This document shows, one piece after another, positions 8,413 through 16,548 of a stretch of 64,000 bases of DNA. Numbering within the stretch: position 1 is the first letter of the stretch; each line of letters opens with the position of its first letter. The position numbers and the translations under genes are program-made. This DNA comes from Sphingomonas aerolata (GTDB taxonomy: Bacteria > Pseudomonadota > Alphaproteobacteria > Sphingomonadales > Sphingomonadaceae): positions 434,001 to 498,000 of the forward strand of contig NZ_PZZN01000003.1 of assembly GCF_003046295.1 (NCBI RefSeq), in the 5' to 3' direction. A model generated the notes under the pieces. That model did not search any database and had not been told where the DNA came from. It was given only the letters and a program-made list of their open reading frames with translations.

Positions 8413-10826
8413 CGCCACGTGCGACCTACCGGATGCAGTTCCACAAGGACTTCACCTTCGCGGACGCGGAGGCGCAGGTGCCTTATCTCGCCGCGCTCGG
8501 GATCAGTCATCTCTACGCCTCGCCGATCGCGACTGCACGGTCAGGCTCGACGCACGGCTATGACGTCGTCGATCCGACCCGGATCAATCCCGAACTGGGT
8601 GGCGAGGCGGGGTTTCGCCGGCTCGTCGACCGGTTGAAGGCGCACGGCATGGGCATGATCGTCGACATCGTCCCCAATCACATGGGTGTGGCGGGCGGCG
8701 AGAATGGCTGGTGGAACGACGTCCTCGCGAACGGTGCGTCGAGCCATTATGCGCAATTCTTCGACATCGACTGGCGCGAACCCGTCCTGCTGCCGATCCT
8801 GGGCGATCCGGTGTCGGTGGCGATCGCGCAGGGGGCGCTCAGCGTCGAGCAGGTCGACGATGTGCCGATGCTCGTCGCGTATGGCGAACACCGTCTGCCG
8901 CTCCGTCCCAAGGATCACGCGACCGCGGCGAGTGACGACCTGACCGCGTTGCTCGATCGGCAGCATTACCGGCTGGCATCGTGGCGAACGGCGAACGACG
9001 ATCTCAACTGGCGGCGGTTTTTCACGATCAACGATCTCGCCGGACTGCGCGCGGAAGATCCCGCAGTGTTCGAAGCGAGCCACCGCCTGTATCTCGACCT
9101 CTATGCCGAGGGATTGATCGACGGTGTCCGGGTCGATCATGTCGACGGACTGACCGACCCCGCCGGCTATTGCCGAACGCTGCGCGCGCACTTCGATGCA
9201 ATCACGCCAGCTGGCGCGGATCCGGCCTATATCGTCGTCGAGAAGATCCTCGCAGAGGGCGAACCGCTCGCCACCGACTGGGGGATCGATGGTACCAGTG
9301 GGTATGACTTCATGGCGCAGGTCACCGCGCTGTTGCATGACGAGGACGGCGCCGCACCGCTCGCCGAGCTCTGGGCGGATATCAGCGGGCGGTCGGCCGC
9401 GTTCGAGCCCGAGGATCTGCGCGCGCGTCAGGACATGTTGTCCTGGCAGTTCGAGGGGCAGCTTGCCCGATGCGTCGCGGCGTTCGTCGCGCTGGCACGG
9501 TCGACGCCGCAAGGCGACGGGCTGACGGCGGGGATGATCCGGCGGGCGGTGGAGCGCATGCTCTGGGTCTTCCCGGTCTATCGCACCTATGGCACCGGCG
9601 TCGCGGCACCCGCCGCCGATGCCGCGATCCGGGCGATCGTGCGCGAGCGGGTCGCGACGCATCTGGCACCCGGCGAGGGACCGGTCGTCGACCTGATCCT
9701 CGACTGGCTCGCCGGCGAAGGTCCGGGCGATCCGGATCTCGCCCCGGCCGCGGTGAGGCGGTTCCAGCAACTCTCGGCACCGATCGTGGCGAAGGCGGTC
9801 GAGGACACCGCCTTCTACCGCTATGGCCGGTTGCTGTCGCGCAACGACGTCGGGTTCGACCCCGCAGCCTTCGCGCTGCCCATCGAGGCGTTTCATGCCG
9901 CGATGGCGGAGCGCGCCGCCTATTGGCCGCGTGCGATGCTGGCGTCGGCGACGCATGATCACAAGCGTGGCGAGGACGTGCGTGCCCGGCTCGCCGTCTT
10001 GAGCGAAATCCCGGTGCGCTGGCGTGAGACCGTGACGGGCTGGCTCGCCGCGGCGGCCGCTATCGACGACGCGGTGGGTGCAGGCGATGCCTATATGCTG
10101 CTGCAGACGCTGTTCGGGGCGTGGCCCGAGGGGCTCCAGATCGATGACCGCGCAGGGCTTGCCGCTTTTGCCGAGCGCATCGTCGGGTGGCAGGAAAAGT
10201 CGTTGCGCGAGGCCAAGCTGCGGTCGTCCTGGGAGGCGCCGGACGAGGCCTATGAGGACCGCTGTCACGCACTTGCACGCGCCCTGCTCGACCCGGACCG
10301 TTCCGCGCGGTTTCTGCGCGAGCTGCACGACCTGATCGAAGCGACCGCGGCGGCGGCGCAGGCGAATGCGCTCGTTCAGACGGCGCTGCGGTACACCGTG
10401 CCGGGGGTTCCCGATCTGTATCAGGGCACCGAGTTGGCGGATCTCAGCCTGGTCGATCCGGATAACCGCCGGCCGGTGGATTATGCCCGCCGCGCGCGTC
10501 TACTCGAGCACGATGCGCCTGCAAAGCTCGCGCTGATTGCCCGACTGCTCGCGACCCGTGCGGACGCACCCCAGATCTTCGCCCAGGGTGACTACGCCCC
10601 TCTCGACGTGACCGGATCGCGCGCCGCGCATGTCCTCGCCTTCGAGCGCCGCGCGAATGGGCAGACGTTGCGGGTTGCGGTCGCGCTACGCTGCGCGACG
10701 GAACTGCTCGATCAGTCGGGGGCGGCGGTTCCTGCGGCATGGTGGGGTGAAACGCGGCTCGCGACCGGCGAGCGCGCAGCCGACCTTTTCGTGGACGGAC
10801 CGGTCTTCGTCGCGGCGAGCGATTGA
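8409..10826 (+). CDS. treY: Malto-oligosyltrehalose synthase TreY
   Basis: Isomerises the reducing-end alpha-1,4 linkage of maltodextrin to alpha,alpha-1,1, the first TreYZ step. 805 residues, GH13_26. Motifs: ATYRMQFHKDFTF at the start, GISHLYASPI (about 35), VDIVPNHMG (about 85), DGVRVDHVDGLTDP (about 238), YIVVEKILAEGE (about 274), SATHDHKRGEDVRARL (about 512) and VPGVPDLYQGTEL (about 661). ATG at 8409 overlaps the malQ stop. Last gene of the operon; a strong convergent hairpin follows six bases later. Confidence 0.94.
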   Translation: MTPRATYRMQFHKDFTFADAEAQVPYLAALGISHLYASPIATARSGSTHGYDVVDPTRINPELGGEAGFRRLVDRLKAHGMGMIVDIVPNHMGVAGGENGWWNDVLANGASSHYAQFFDIDWREPVLLPILGDPVSVAIAQGALSVEQVDDVPMLVAYGEHRLPLRPKDHATAASDDLTALLDRQHYRLASWRTANDDLNWRRFFTINDLAGLRAEDPAVFEASHRLYLDLYAEGLIDGVRVDHVDGLTDPAGYCRTLRAHFDAITPAGADPAYIVVEKILAEGEPLATDWGIDGTSGYDFMAQVTALLHDEDGAAPLAELWADISGRSAAFEPEDLRARQDMLSWQFEGQLARCVAAFVALARSTPQGDGLTAGMIRRAVERMLWVFPVYRTYGTGVAAPAADAAIRAIVRERVATHLAPGEGPVVDLILDWLAGEGPGDPDLAPAAVRRFQQLSAPIVAKAVEDTAFYRYGRLLSRNDVGFDPAAFALPIEAFHAAMAERAAYWPRAMLASATHDHKRGEDVRARLAVLSEIPVRWRETVTGWLAAAAAIDDAVGAGDAYMLLQTLFGAWPEGLQIDDRAGLAAFAERIVGWQEKSLREAKLRSSWEAPDEAYEDRCHALARALLDPDRSARFLRELHDLIEATAAAAQANALVQTALRYTVPGVPDLYQGTELADLSLVDPDNRRPVDYARRARLLEHDAPAKLALIARLLATRADAPQIFAQGDYAPLDVTGSRAAHVLAFERRANGQTLRVAVALRCATELLDQSGAAVPAAWWGETRLATGERAADLFVDGPVFVAASD

Positions 10827-10831
10827 CCCGG

Positions 10832-10860
10832 GCTGCGTCCCGCGTACGGCGGGACGCAGC
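10832..10860. terminator. Convergent terminator between treY and the oxidase operon
   Basis: Perfect 12-bp stem (GCTGCGTCCCGC with GCGGGACGCAGC), five-base loop. It fills the 34-base gap between the treY stop and the stop of the minus-strand cytochrome c gene, so it probably serves both transcripts. Confidence 0.8.
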
Positions 10861-11904
10861 TTATTTGCCGGCGAGATACGCCGCGATCGGGTCGATCATG
10901 TCCTCGGGGATGCGGCGCGCGATCACCGGCATCGTCGCCTGCGACTTGCGCGCGTCGACCACCGTCTCGTCTCCCCGCCAGTTGCGCAGACGCTGTGCGA
11001 TGTAGGTGGCGCTCTGCCCGGCAAGCACCGGATAGGGCTTGCCCGGTGCATGGCAGCTGGCACAGGCGGGAAGCTGCTTGGCCGGGAGGCCCTCTCGGAC
11101 GATCCGCGCAGCATTCGCATTGCCCGAGGCTGTGGTCGTGCCGAGACCCGGCATCGTGGCGAAATGCCGCGCAAGCCGCGTCATCTCTCCGGGCGTCAGC
11201 GTCGCGGCGGCGTTGGCCATGACCGCGCTCTGGCGCTTGCCAGTCGCATAGGCCTGGAGCGCGGCACGCAGATAGACGGGGCTCTGGCCGCCGAGGACGG
11301 GCATGTCGGACTGGCCACGGCCGCGGCCGTCCGTGCCATGACAGCCGGCGCAGACGGCGATACGTGCTGTGTCAGGACCGGCGGTACCGCTGCCGGGGAC
11401 TTCGGTCAGGGCGCGATAGGTCGCAGGCGACATCTCCGGCAACAGGCGGACGAACGCGACCATGCGGCGGACCTCATCGTCGCGATCCTTGGCCGCCCAG
11501 CCGGGCATGCCGGTATATTTGACGCCGTGCTTGAGGATCCAGAAGATCTGCTTGTCAGTCCATTCGCGCGCGTTGACCGCGAGGTCGGGGGCAGGGGGCG
11601 TCGCCGCCTGCATCACCGGCAACGGACGCACGCCGGGCGCGCCGTGGCACGAGGCGCAGCTTGCCCTGAACAGGCCCGCCGCGCTGACGAGGCCTTCATT
11701 CGCCTTGGGATCGTCGGGCGCGGTAAAGGCGGCGTGCGTGCGCACTGAATTGCGCATCGTCCAGTGAAGGAACCAGTCGGTGATCTTCCAATGACCCGAT
11801 GAGGCGGCGATGTTGAACACGCCCGACCAGGCGAACAACAGCCCGGCAAGCGCCAGCGCGACGATCGCGGCGATCGCGCGCGCCCAGGTAATGCGGATCG
11901 TCAT
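10861..11904 (-). CDS. Membrane-anchored multi-heme c-type cytochrome of the caa3 cluster
   Basis: 347 residues. An N-terminal membrane anchor (about 8-28) is followed by CxxCH heme sites CASCH (about 79), CAGCH (about 203) and CASCH (about 295), i.e. three sites. Likely an electron donor to the adjacent oxidase, acting in the periplasm. ATG at 11904 overlaps the ctaG stop at 11901 (ATGA); the open frame runs further upstream, but that part is an out-of-frame shadow of ctaG. Last gene of the operon. Confidence 0.88.
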   Translation of the reverse strand: MTIRITWARAIAAIVALALAGLLFAWSGVFNIAASSGHWKITDWFLHWTMRNSVRTHAAFTAPDDPKANEGLVSAAGLFRASCASCHGAPGVRPLPVMQAATPPAPDLAVNAREWTDKQIFWILKHGVKYTGMPGWAAKDRDDEVRRMVAFVRLLPEMSPATYRALTEVPGSGTAGPDTARIAVCAGCHGTDGRGRGQSDMPVLGGQSPVYLRAALQAYATGKRQSAVMANAAATLTPGEMTRLARHFATMPGLGTTTASGNANAARIVREGLPAKQLPACASCHAPGKPYPVLAGQSATYIAQRLRNWRGDETVVDARKSQATMPVIARRIPEDMIDPIAAYLAGK

Positions 11905-12521
11905 GCCGTCGCGCTCCGTGTCTTCAATACCCCGCCGAGCATCGCGAGCCCGCCGAGGAAATAGCTTGCCGCGCCGACCATCAGCATGACGACGCCGCCG
12001 AGCTGCTGATCCTCGAGCGCGTCGAGGCCGTGCGCGGCCGGGTGCATCGCCATCATCGCGTAAAGCGGCCGCGGGGCGAGGCCGACGAGCGCGCCGAGGA
12101 GGGTCATGTGCATCGACGTCAGCAGCATCGCGGCGACGCCCGATACGCGCCGGTCGGTCGCGCCGCCGGTGCGCGTGCCGAGCACCGCACTCCACAACAG
12201 CAGACCGGCGGCGAGGAAGCTCGCCTGTTCGAGCAGCAGCGCAACCGGCTGCATGTCGACGCCCAGCCGGGGCGCAGGAAGGTGCCAGAGCCACACGACC
12301 ACCAGTTCGACCAGCGACATGGCAAGCGGGGTGACGATTGTCGGCCAGCGCTCGGCGGGATCGAACCGGCTGCCCGCGATACCATAAGCGAGGAACGGCG
12401 CAGCAACCGCGACGGCGATCATGTGGCCGGTCATGTGGCCGACCATACCGAGCGGCGCGGCGGCGAACGCCCAGCCGATCGGCACCAGCGCGACGCCGAG
12501 CGCGAGGCTCGCGCGCCTCAT
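11901..12521 (-). CDS. ctaG: caa3-type oxidase assembly factor CtaG
   Basis: 206-residue multi-spanning membrane protein of the caa3_CtaG family, needed for assembly of caa3 oxidase in characterised members. Conserved-looking features are HMTGHMIAVAVAAPFLAYG (residues about 30-48), VVWLWHLP and LLTSMHMTLLGALVGL. ATG at 12521 forms an ATGA overlap with the previous gene. Sits between the small membrane protein and the cytochrome c gene. Confidence 0.85.
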   Translation of the reverse strand: MRRASLALGVALVPIGWAFAAAPLGMVGHMTGHMIAVAVAAPFLAYGIAGSRFDPAERWPTIVTPLAMSLVELVVVWLWHLPAPRLGVDMQPVALLLEQASFLAAGLLLWSAVLGTRTGGATDRRVSGVAAMLLTSMHMTLLGALVGLAPRPLYAMMAMHPAAHGLDALEDQQLGGVVMLMVGAASYFLGGLAMLGGVLKTRSATA

Positions 12522-12919
12522 CGGCAATCGCCGAAGACGATCACGGGCAGCGCGGTGAAGATCACCGCGACGAAGCTCAGGCCCGCGAGCAGCCGGGTCG
12601 ACAGCGCGAGGAACCGCAGCCGGTCGATCGCGGTCCCCTCGTCATGCGGCGGAGCATCGCCCGGCGTCTGTGACTGGACGCGCGCGATATAGCCCGCGGC
12701 GAGGATGCCAAGCAGCGCGACGATCGTCGCGATCAGCGTGGCGAGCGGAAACCCCGTCAGCGCCGTTGCCGGAGTCGGCGACTTGGCGCATGTCACCGCA
12801 ACCCACAGATAGCAGAACAGGAAATGCACGGCCCAGATCGTCGGCGGGACGATCAGCGTCCACAACGTGACCTTCAGGTCGCGCGCCCAGTGTTTCCGAT
12901 TGTCCTTGGGTGTTGTCAT
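12518..12919 (-). CDS. Small membrane protein of the caa3 oxidase cluster
   Basis: 133 residues with three predicted membrane segments (about 19-41, 55-77, 106-127). No recognised catalytic motif. Proteins of this size commonly sit between the oxidase subunits and ctaG in sphingomonad clusters, so a role in assembly or stability of the oxidase is inferred. ATGA overlap at both ends. Confidence 0.8.
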   Translation of the reverse strand: MTTPKDNRKHWARDLKVTLWTLIVPPTIWAVHFLFCYLWVAVTCAKSPTPATALTGFPLATLIATIVALLGILAAGYIARVQSQTPGDAPPHDEGTAIDRLRFLALSTRLLAGLSFVAVIFTALPVIVFGDCR

Positions 12920-15462
12920 GCGACCCCCGGGAACAGGCCGATCGTGCAGAACGTCACGATGCCCGTCAGTGCGAGGAAATGGTGGTAGACGGTAATGTTG
13001 CGCAGATCGGCATCATAGACGGGCGTCATCTTTCCAGCGAGGCTGCGCGCGAGCGTATAGGCCTGCATGATCACGCCGATCGCGGCGTGCACCGCCGTCC
13101 AGATCGCGAGCGTCCAGACGATCGCCGGATAGACGTGCAGTTCGGGGTCCATCCCCGAATACCACGGCCCGGCGAGCCCGGCGAACAGGCTCGACAGCGT
13201 TGCGACGATGCCGAGAACCAGCAGCAGGCGGCCGGCGGCGACGTTGCCGCGACGGTGCACCTCACGCGCGCCGACGGTCGCCGCCCAGCCGGTCAAAGTC
13301 AGCGCCAGCGCGACCATCGGCCAGAATACGCCGGGCCCGTCCAGCCCCGCGCCCGTGGGCGGGAAATTGCTATGGATCGTCCAGAAGAAGAAATAGCCGA
13401 AGACGAGCCCCGAAAACGCGGTCGCATCCGCCATCATCGTGATGAACATCGCCCACCAGCCCGGCGCCGATGGCCCCGAGGTGTAGAGCGGCACCTCGAT
13501 CCCGTGACCGATATGCTTGGTCGGCTTTTCGGGGATCTCGGCAGTGCCGGTCCACAGCCACCACAGCACGCAGGCGAGCGTCGCCACGCCACTCAGCGCG
13601 GACAGCAGATAGAGATGGTAGGTCGTCAGGATGAACACGCCCGCCAGTGCCACCGCGGTCATCATCGGTTTCACGCTGGGCGTGCCCAGGCGGATGACCT
13701 GCAGCGGCCGCGCATCGAGCACGGTCGTGATGATCGACTCGCGCCGCATCTCCTCCGCGTCGGGCAGGAAGAAGCGGCCCTCGTCGACCTTCTGGACGAA
13801 GTTCTTCTGGTCCCAGATCGGATAGCGGCTCTCGATCAGCGGGACCGAGCGGATGCCCCAGTCCTCGTCATCGGGCAGCGCCAGCCATTCGAGCGTCCCT
13901 GCGTTCCACGGATTGCGCGGCGCCTTCGGGCGACGCGGCGACAGCGCGAGGTCGATGCACACGATCAGCACGCCGAGCGCGAACAGGTAGGAGCCGGCGG
14001 TCGAGGCGAGGTTGAGCCCGCCGATGCCGAGCTCCTCGGGGTAGGTGAACACGCGGCGCGGCATGCCGAGCAGGCCCGACAGGTGCATCGGGAAGAAGGT
14101 CAGGTTCATGCCGACGAACATGATCCAGAACGCGGTCCGCCCGAGCCGATCCGACAGCTTCTTGCCGGTCACCAGCGGCCAGTAATAATAGAGCCCGGCG
14201 AACAGCGGCAGCAGCGTACCGCCGATCAGCACGTAATGGAGATGCGCGACGATGAAATAGGTGTCGTGCGCCTGCCAGTCGAACGGCGCCACCGCGACCA
14301 TCACGCCGGTCAGACCGCCGATCACGAACACCGCGAGGCTGCCGCTCGCGTAGAGCAACGGCGTCGATTTCTTGACGTTGCCCGCCCAGAGCGTCGCGAT
14401 GAACACGAAGATCTGGACGCCGGTCGGGATCGCAACCGCCTCGGACGCTGCCGCGAAGAAGGCGAGGCTGATCTTGGGCAGCCCGGTCGTGAACATGTGG
14501 TGGACCCACAACCCGAAGCTGAGGAACGCGGTGCCGACCGCCGCCAGCACGATCCACGGATACCCCAGCAGATGCCGCTGCGCGAAGGTCGGGATCAGCA
14601 TTGCGAACAGCGCGATCGACGGCAGGAAGACGATATAGACTTCGGGGTGGCCGAAGATCCAGAACAGGTGCTGCCACAGCAGCGGATCGCCGCCCTTTTC
14701 CGCATTGAAGAACGGCCAGTTGAGCAGCCGCTCCATCTCGAACAGCACGTCGCCTGCGATCAGCGGCGGGAAGGCGAACAGGATCATCACCGCGACGACG
14801 AGGATGTACCAGGCGTAGAGCGGCATAAGGTTGAGCCGCATGCCGGGCGGGCGGCATTTGAGCACGCCGACGATCAGCTCGACGGCAGCTGCGACCGACG
14901 ACACCTCGATGAAGCTGAGGCCCAGCATCCAGATGTCCGCGCCGAGCCCGCTGAGATCGGTCCGTGTCGTCAGTGGCGGATACATGAACCAGCCGCCATC
15001 GGGGGCGGCGTCGAAGAAGATCGATCCGGAGACGAACACGCCGCCGATCAGGAAGCTCCAATAGCCAAAGCCCGACAGTCGCGGAAACGGAAGATCACGC
15101 GCGCCGAGCAGCTGTGGCAGCAGAATGATCGAGACCGCCTCGAACATCGGCACCGCGAACAGGAACATCATCATCGAGCCGTGCAGCGTGAACAGCTGGT
15201 TGAACGTGTTAGCGGTGACCAGATCGTTGTTCGGCACCGCCAGCTGCGTACGCATGATCAGCGCGAGCACGCCCGCGAACAGCATGAAGCCGAACGCGGT
15301 CAGCGTGTACCAGACGCCGATCCGGTTGTTGTTGACGTCGGTCCAGCGGAAGAACCAGCCGCTCGGCGGTTTCCAGACCTCGCGCAGGCGATCCTCCTGG
15401 CCCTTGCGGACGGCGGGATCGTTCTGGTCGGGGGCGACATAGGCCGGACTGTCGGTCGTCAT
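12916..15462 (-). CDS. ctaD: Cytochrome c oxidase subunit I+III fusion
   Basis: 848 residues. Residues about 1-560 are the heme-copper subunit I: heme a ligand in FTLHGSMM (His94), FGHPEVY with the CuB His, the proton-channel Glu and the cross-linked Tyr (about 268), VHHMFT CuB histidines (about 317), and VAHLHY with the a3 and a ligands (about 402). The Glu in HPEVY points to an A1-type enzyme. After a linker (about 560-640) the last 200 residues are a subunit III-like region with about five membrane segments. Inner-membrane terminal oxidase. ATGA overlaps with coxB upstream and the next gene downstream. Confidence 0.94.
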   Translation of the reverse strand: MTTDSPAYVAPDQNDPAVRKGQEDRLREVWKPPSGWFFRWTDVNNNRIGVWYTLTAFGFMLFAGVLALIMRTQLAVPNNDLVTANTFNQLFTLHGSMMMFLFAVPMFEAVSIILLPQLLGARDLPFPRLSGFGYWSFLIGGVFVSGSIFFDAAPDGGWFMYPPLTTRTDLSGLGADIWMLGLSFIEVSSVAAAVELIVGVLKCRPPGMRLNLMPLYAWYILVVAVMILFAFPPLIAGDVLFEMERLLNWPFFNAEKGGDPLLWQHLFWIFGHPEVYIVFLPSIALFAMLIPTFAQRHLLGYPWIVLAAVGTAFLSFGLWVHHMFTTGLPKISLAFFAAASEAVAIPTGVQIFVFIATLWAGNVKKSTPLLYASGSLAVFVIGGLTGVMVAVAPFDWQAHDTYFIVAHLHYVLIGGTLLPLFAGLYYYWPLVTGKKLSDRLGRTAFWIMFVGMNLTFFPMHLSGLLGMPRRVFTYPEELGIGGLNLASTAGSYLFALGVLIVCIDLALSPRRPKAPRNPWNAGTLEWLALPDDEDWGIRSVPLIESRYPIWDQKNFVQKVDEGRFFLPDAEEMRRESIITTVLDARPLQVIRLGTPSVKPMMTAVALAGVFILTTYHLYLLSALSGVATLACVLWWLWTGTAEIPEKPTKHIGHGIEVPLYTSGPSAPGWWAMFITMMADATAFSGLVFGYFFFWTIHSNFPPTGAGLDGPGVFWPMVALALTLTGWAATVGAREVHRRGNVAAGRLLLVLGIVATLSSLFAGLAGPWYSGMDPELHVYPAIVWTLAIWTAVHAAIGVIMQAYTLARSLAGKMTPVYDADLRNITVYHHFLALTGIVTFCTIGLFPGVA

Positions 15463-16430
15463 TTCAGCCCCTGAAGATAGCTGGCGATCTGGTCGGCTTC
15501 GGCGGCCGACATCTGCGGGAAGGCGGGCATTTGGACGCCGGGCTTGGTCTTGCCGGGCTCACGCACGAACCGCGCGATATTGGCGTGGGTCATCGGCAAA
15601 ATCCCCGCAGCAAGCGTCGGACGTGATCCGAAATGCGTCAGGTCGGGGCCGATCTTTGCCGCCGGGCCCACCCCGCGCACGCTGTGGCAACCGCTGCAGC
15701 CATACCTGGCGAACAACCTCGCGCCGGGCGATGCGGTGACCGTCGCGGGACGCGCCTGCGCGGTGAGCCAGCGTTCGAACGCGGCATGCTCCATCGCGAC
15801 GACGTCGAATGCCATCAGCGCATGTCCCAGCCCGCAGAATTCGGCGCAGACGCCGCGATATGTTCCGGCCTTGGTCGCGCGGACGACGAGGCGATTGGTG
15901 CGGCCGGGGATCATGTCCATCTTGCCCGCAAGCCCCGGCACCCAGAAGCTGTGGATCACGTCGGGGCTGCGCAGCGACAGCTCGACGGTGCGGCCGACGG
16001 GGAGGCGGAGTTCGTTCGCTGCCTCGACGACCGCGCCGCCGGGCGGGGCGTAACGTACGCGCCACCAGAACTGCTCGCCATCGACGCCGATCCGCAGGTC
16101 GGCATCGGCGACCGGTCGGGGGCGCATTGCGGGCAACGCGTAGAGCAGCAGCGCGAGCAACAGGATCGACGGGCCGATCCCGCCAAGCCACAGGACCATC
16201 TTCATCCCGCCCTTGTGCGTCAACCGCCCCTCGGGCGCGCGGATCGCGTGCCGCATCAGCAGCGCAAGGCCAAGCGCCAGGACGACCGCGCCGACGACCA
16301 GCACGATGGTGATCGACAGCACCTGATCGGCCTGTTCGCCGAACGGAGCCAGCGTCGACTGGTGCCGGTTGCAGGCGCCAAGCGCCGGCAGGCACGCCCA
16401 GACGGAAAGTAAACTTGCCTTCCGCATCAT
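15459..16430 (-). CDS. coxB: caa3 oxidase subunit II with fused cytochrome c domain
   Basis: 323 residues. A lipoprotein-like signal (LGAC) and two membrane segments lead to the CuA cupredoxin domain with VIHSFWVPG and CAEFCGLGHALM carrying the CuA ligands (about residues 160 and 197), then a C-terminal cytochrome c domain with CSGCH (about 246) and a distal Met region (MPAFPQM). CuA accepts electrons from the fused heme domain. First gene of the operon; MM start, the first ATG at 16430. Confidence 0.94.
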   Translation of the reverse strand: MMRKASLLSVWACLPALGACNRHQSTLAPFGEQADQVLSITIVLVVGAVVLALGLALLMRHAIRAPEGRLTHKGGMKMVLWLGGIGPSILLLALLLYALPAMRPRPVADADLRIGVDGEQFWWRVRYAPPGGAVVEAANELRLPVGRTVELSLRSPDVIHSFWVPGLAGKMDMIPGRTNRLVVRATKAGTYRGVCAEFCGLGHALMAFDVVAMEHAAFERWLTAQARPATVTASPGARLFARYGCSGCHSVRGVGPAAKIGPDLTHFGSRPTLAAGILPMTHANIARFVREPGKTKPGVQMPAFPQMSAAEADQIASYLQGLK

Positions 16431-16548
16431 CGCCTTAGCTTCCCCTTTGAGCAGATCCTCTAGCTGTGGCCGAAACGGCGTTAAACCCCTTAAATGAACT
16501 TTCCGTCATGGACTGGCACAACCCGGGCAGGGGTGGCTGGCATGTGGA
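16431..16548 (-). promoter_or_regulatory. Upstream region of the caa3 operon
   Basis: 118-base gap between the histidine kinase gene end and coxB, both minus strand; the oxidase promoter should lie here. It is locally AT-richer near 16480-16505. No convincing Fnr box or sigma-54 site was found. Confidence 0.4.

Noticed and set aside
12910..15474. 854-codon open frame on the plus strand opposite ctaDE
   Set aside because: Low-complexity His/Arg/Glu-rich product, mirror of a confirmed gene; a known effect of high GC.
16511..16526. Possible sigma-54 promoter before coxB (TGGCAC)
   Set aside because: No TTGC at the required distance, and wrong strand for coxB.
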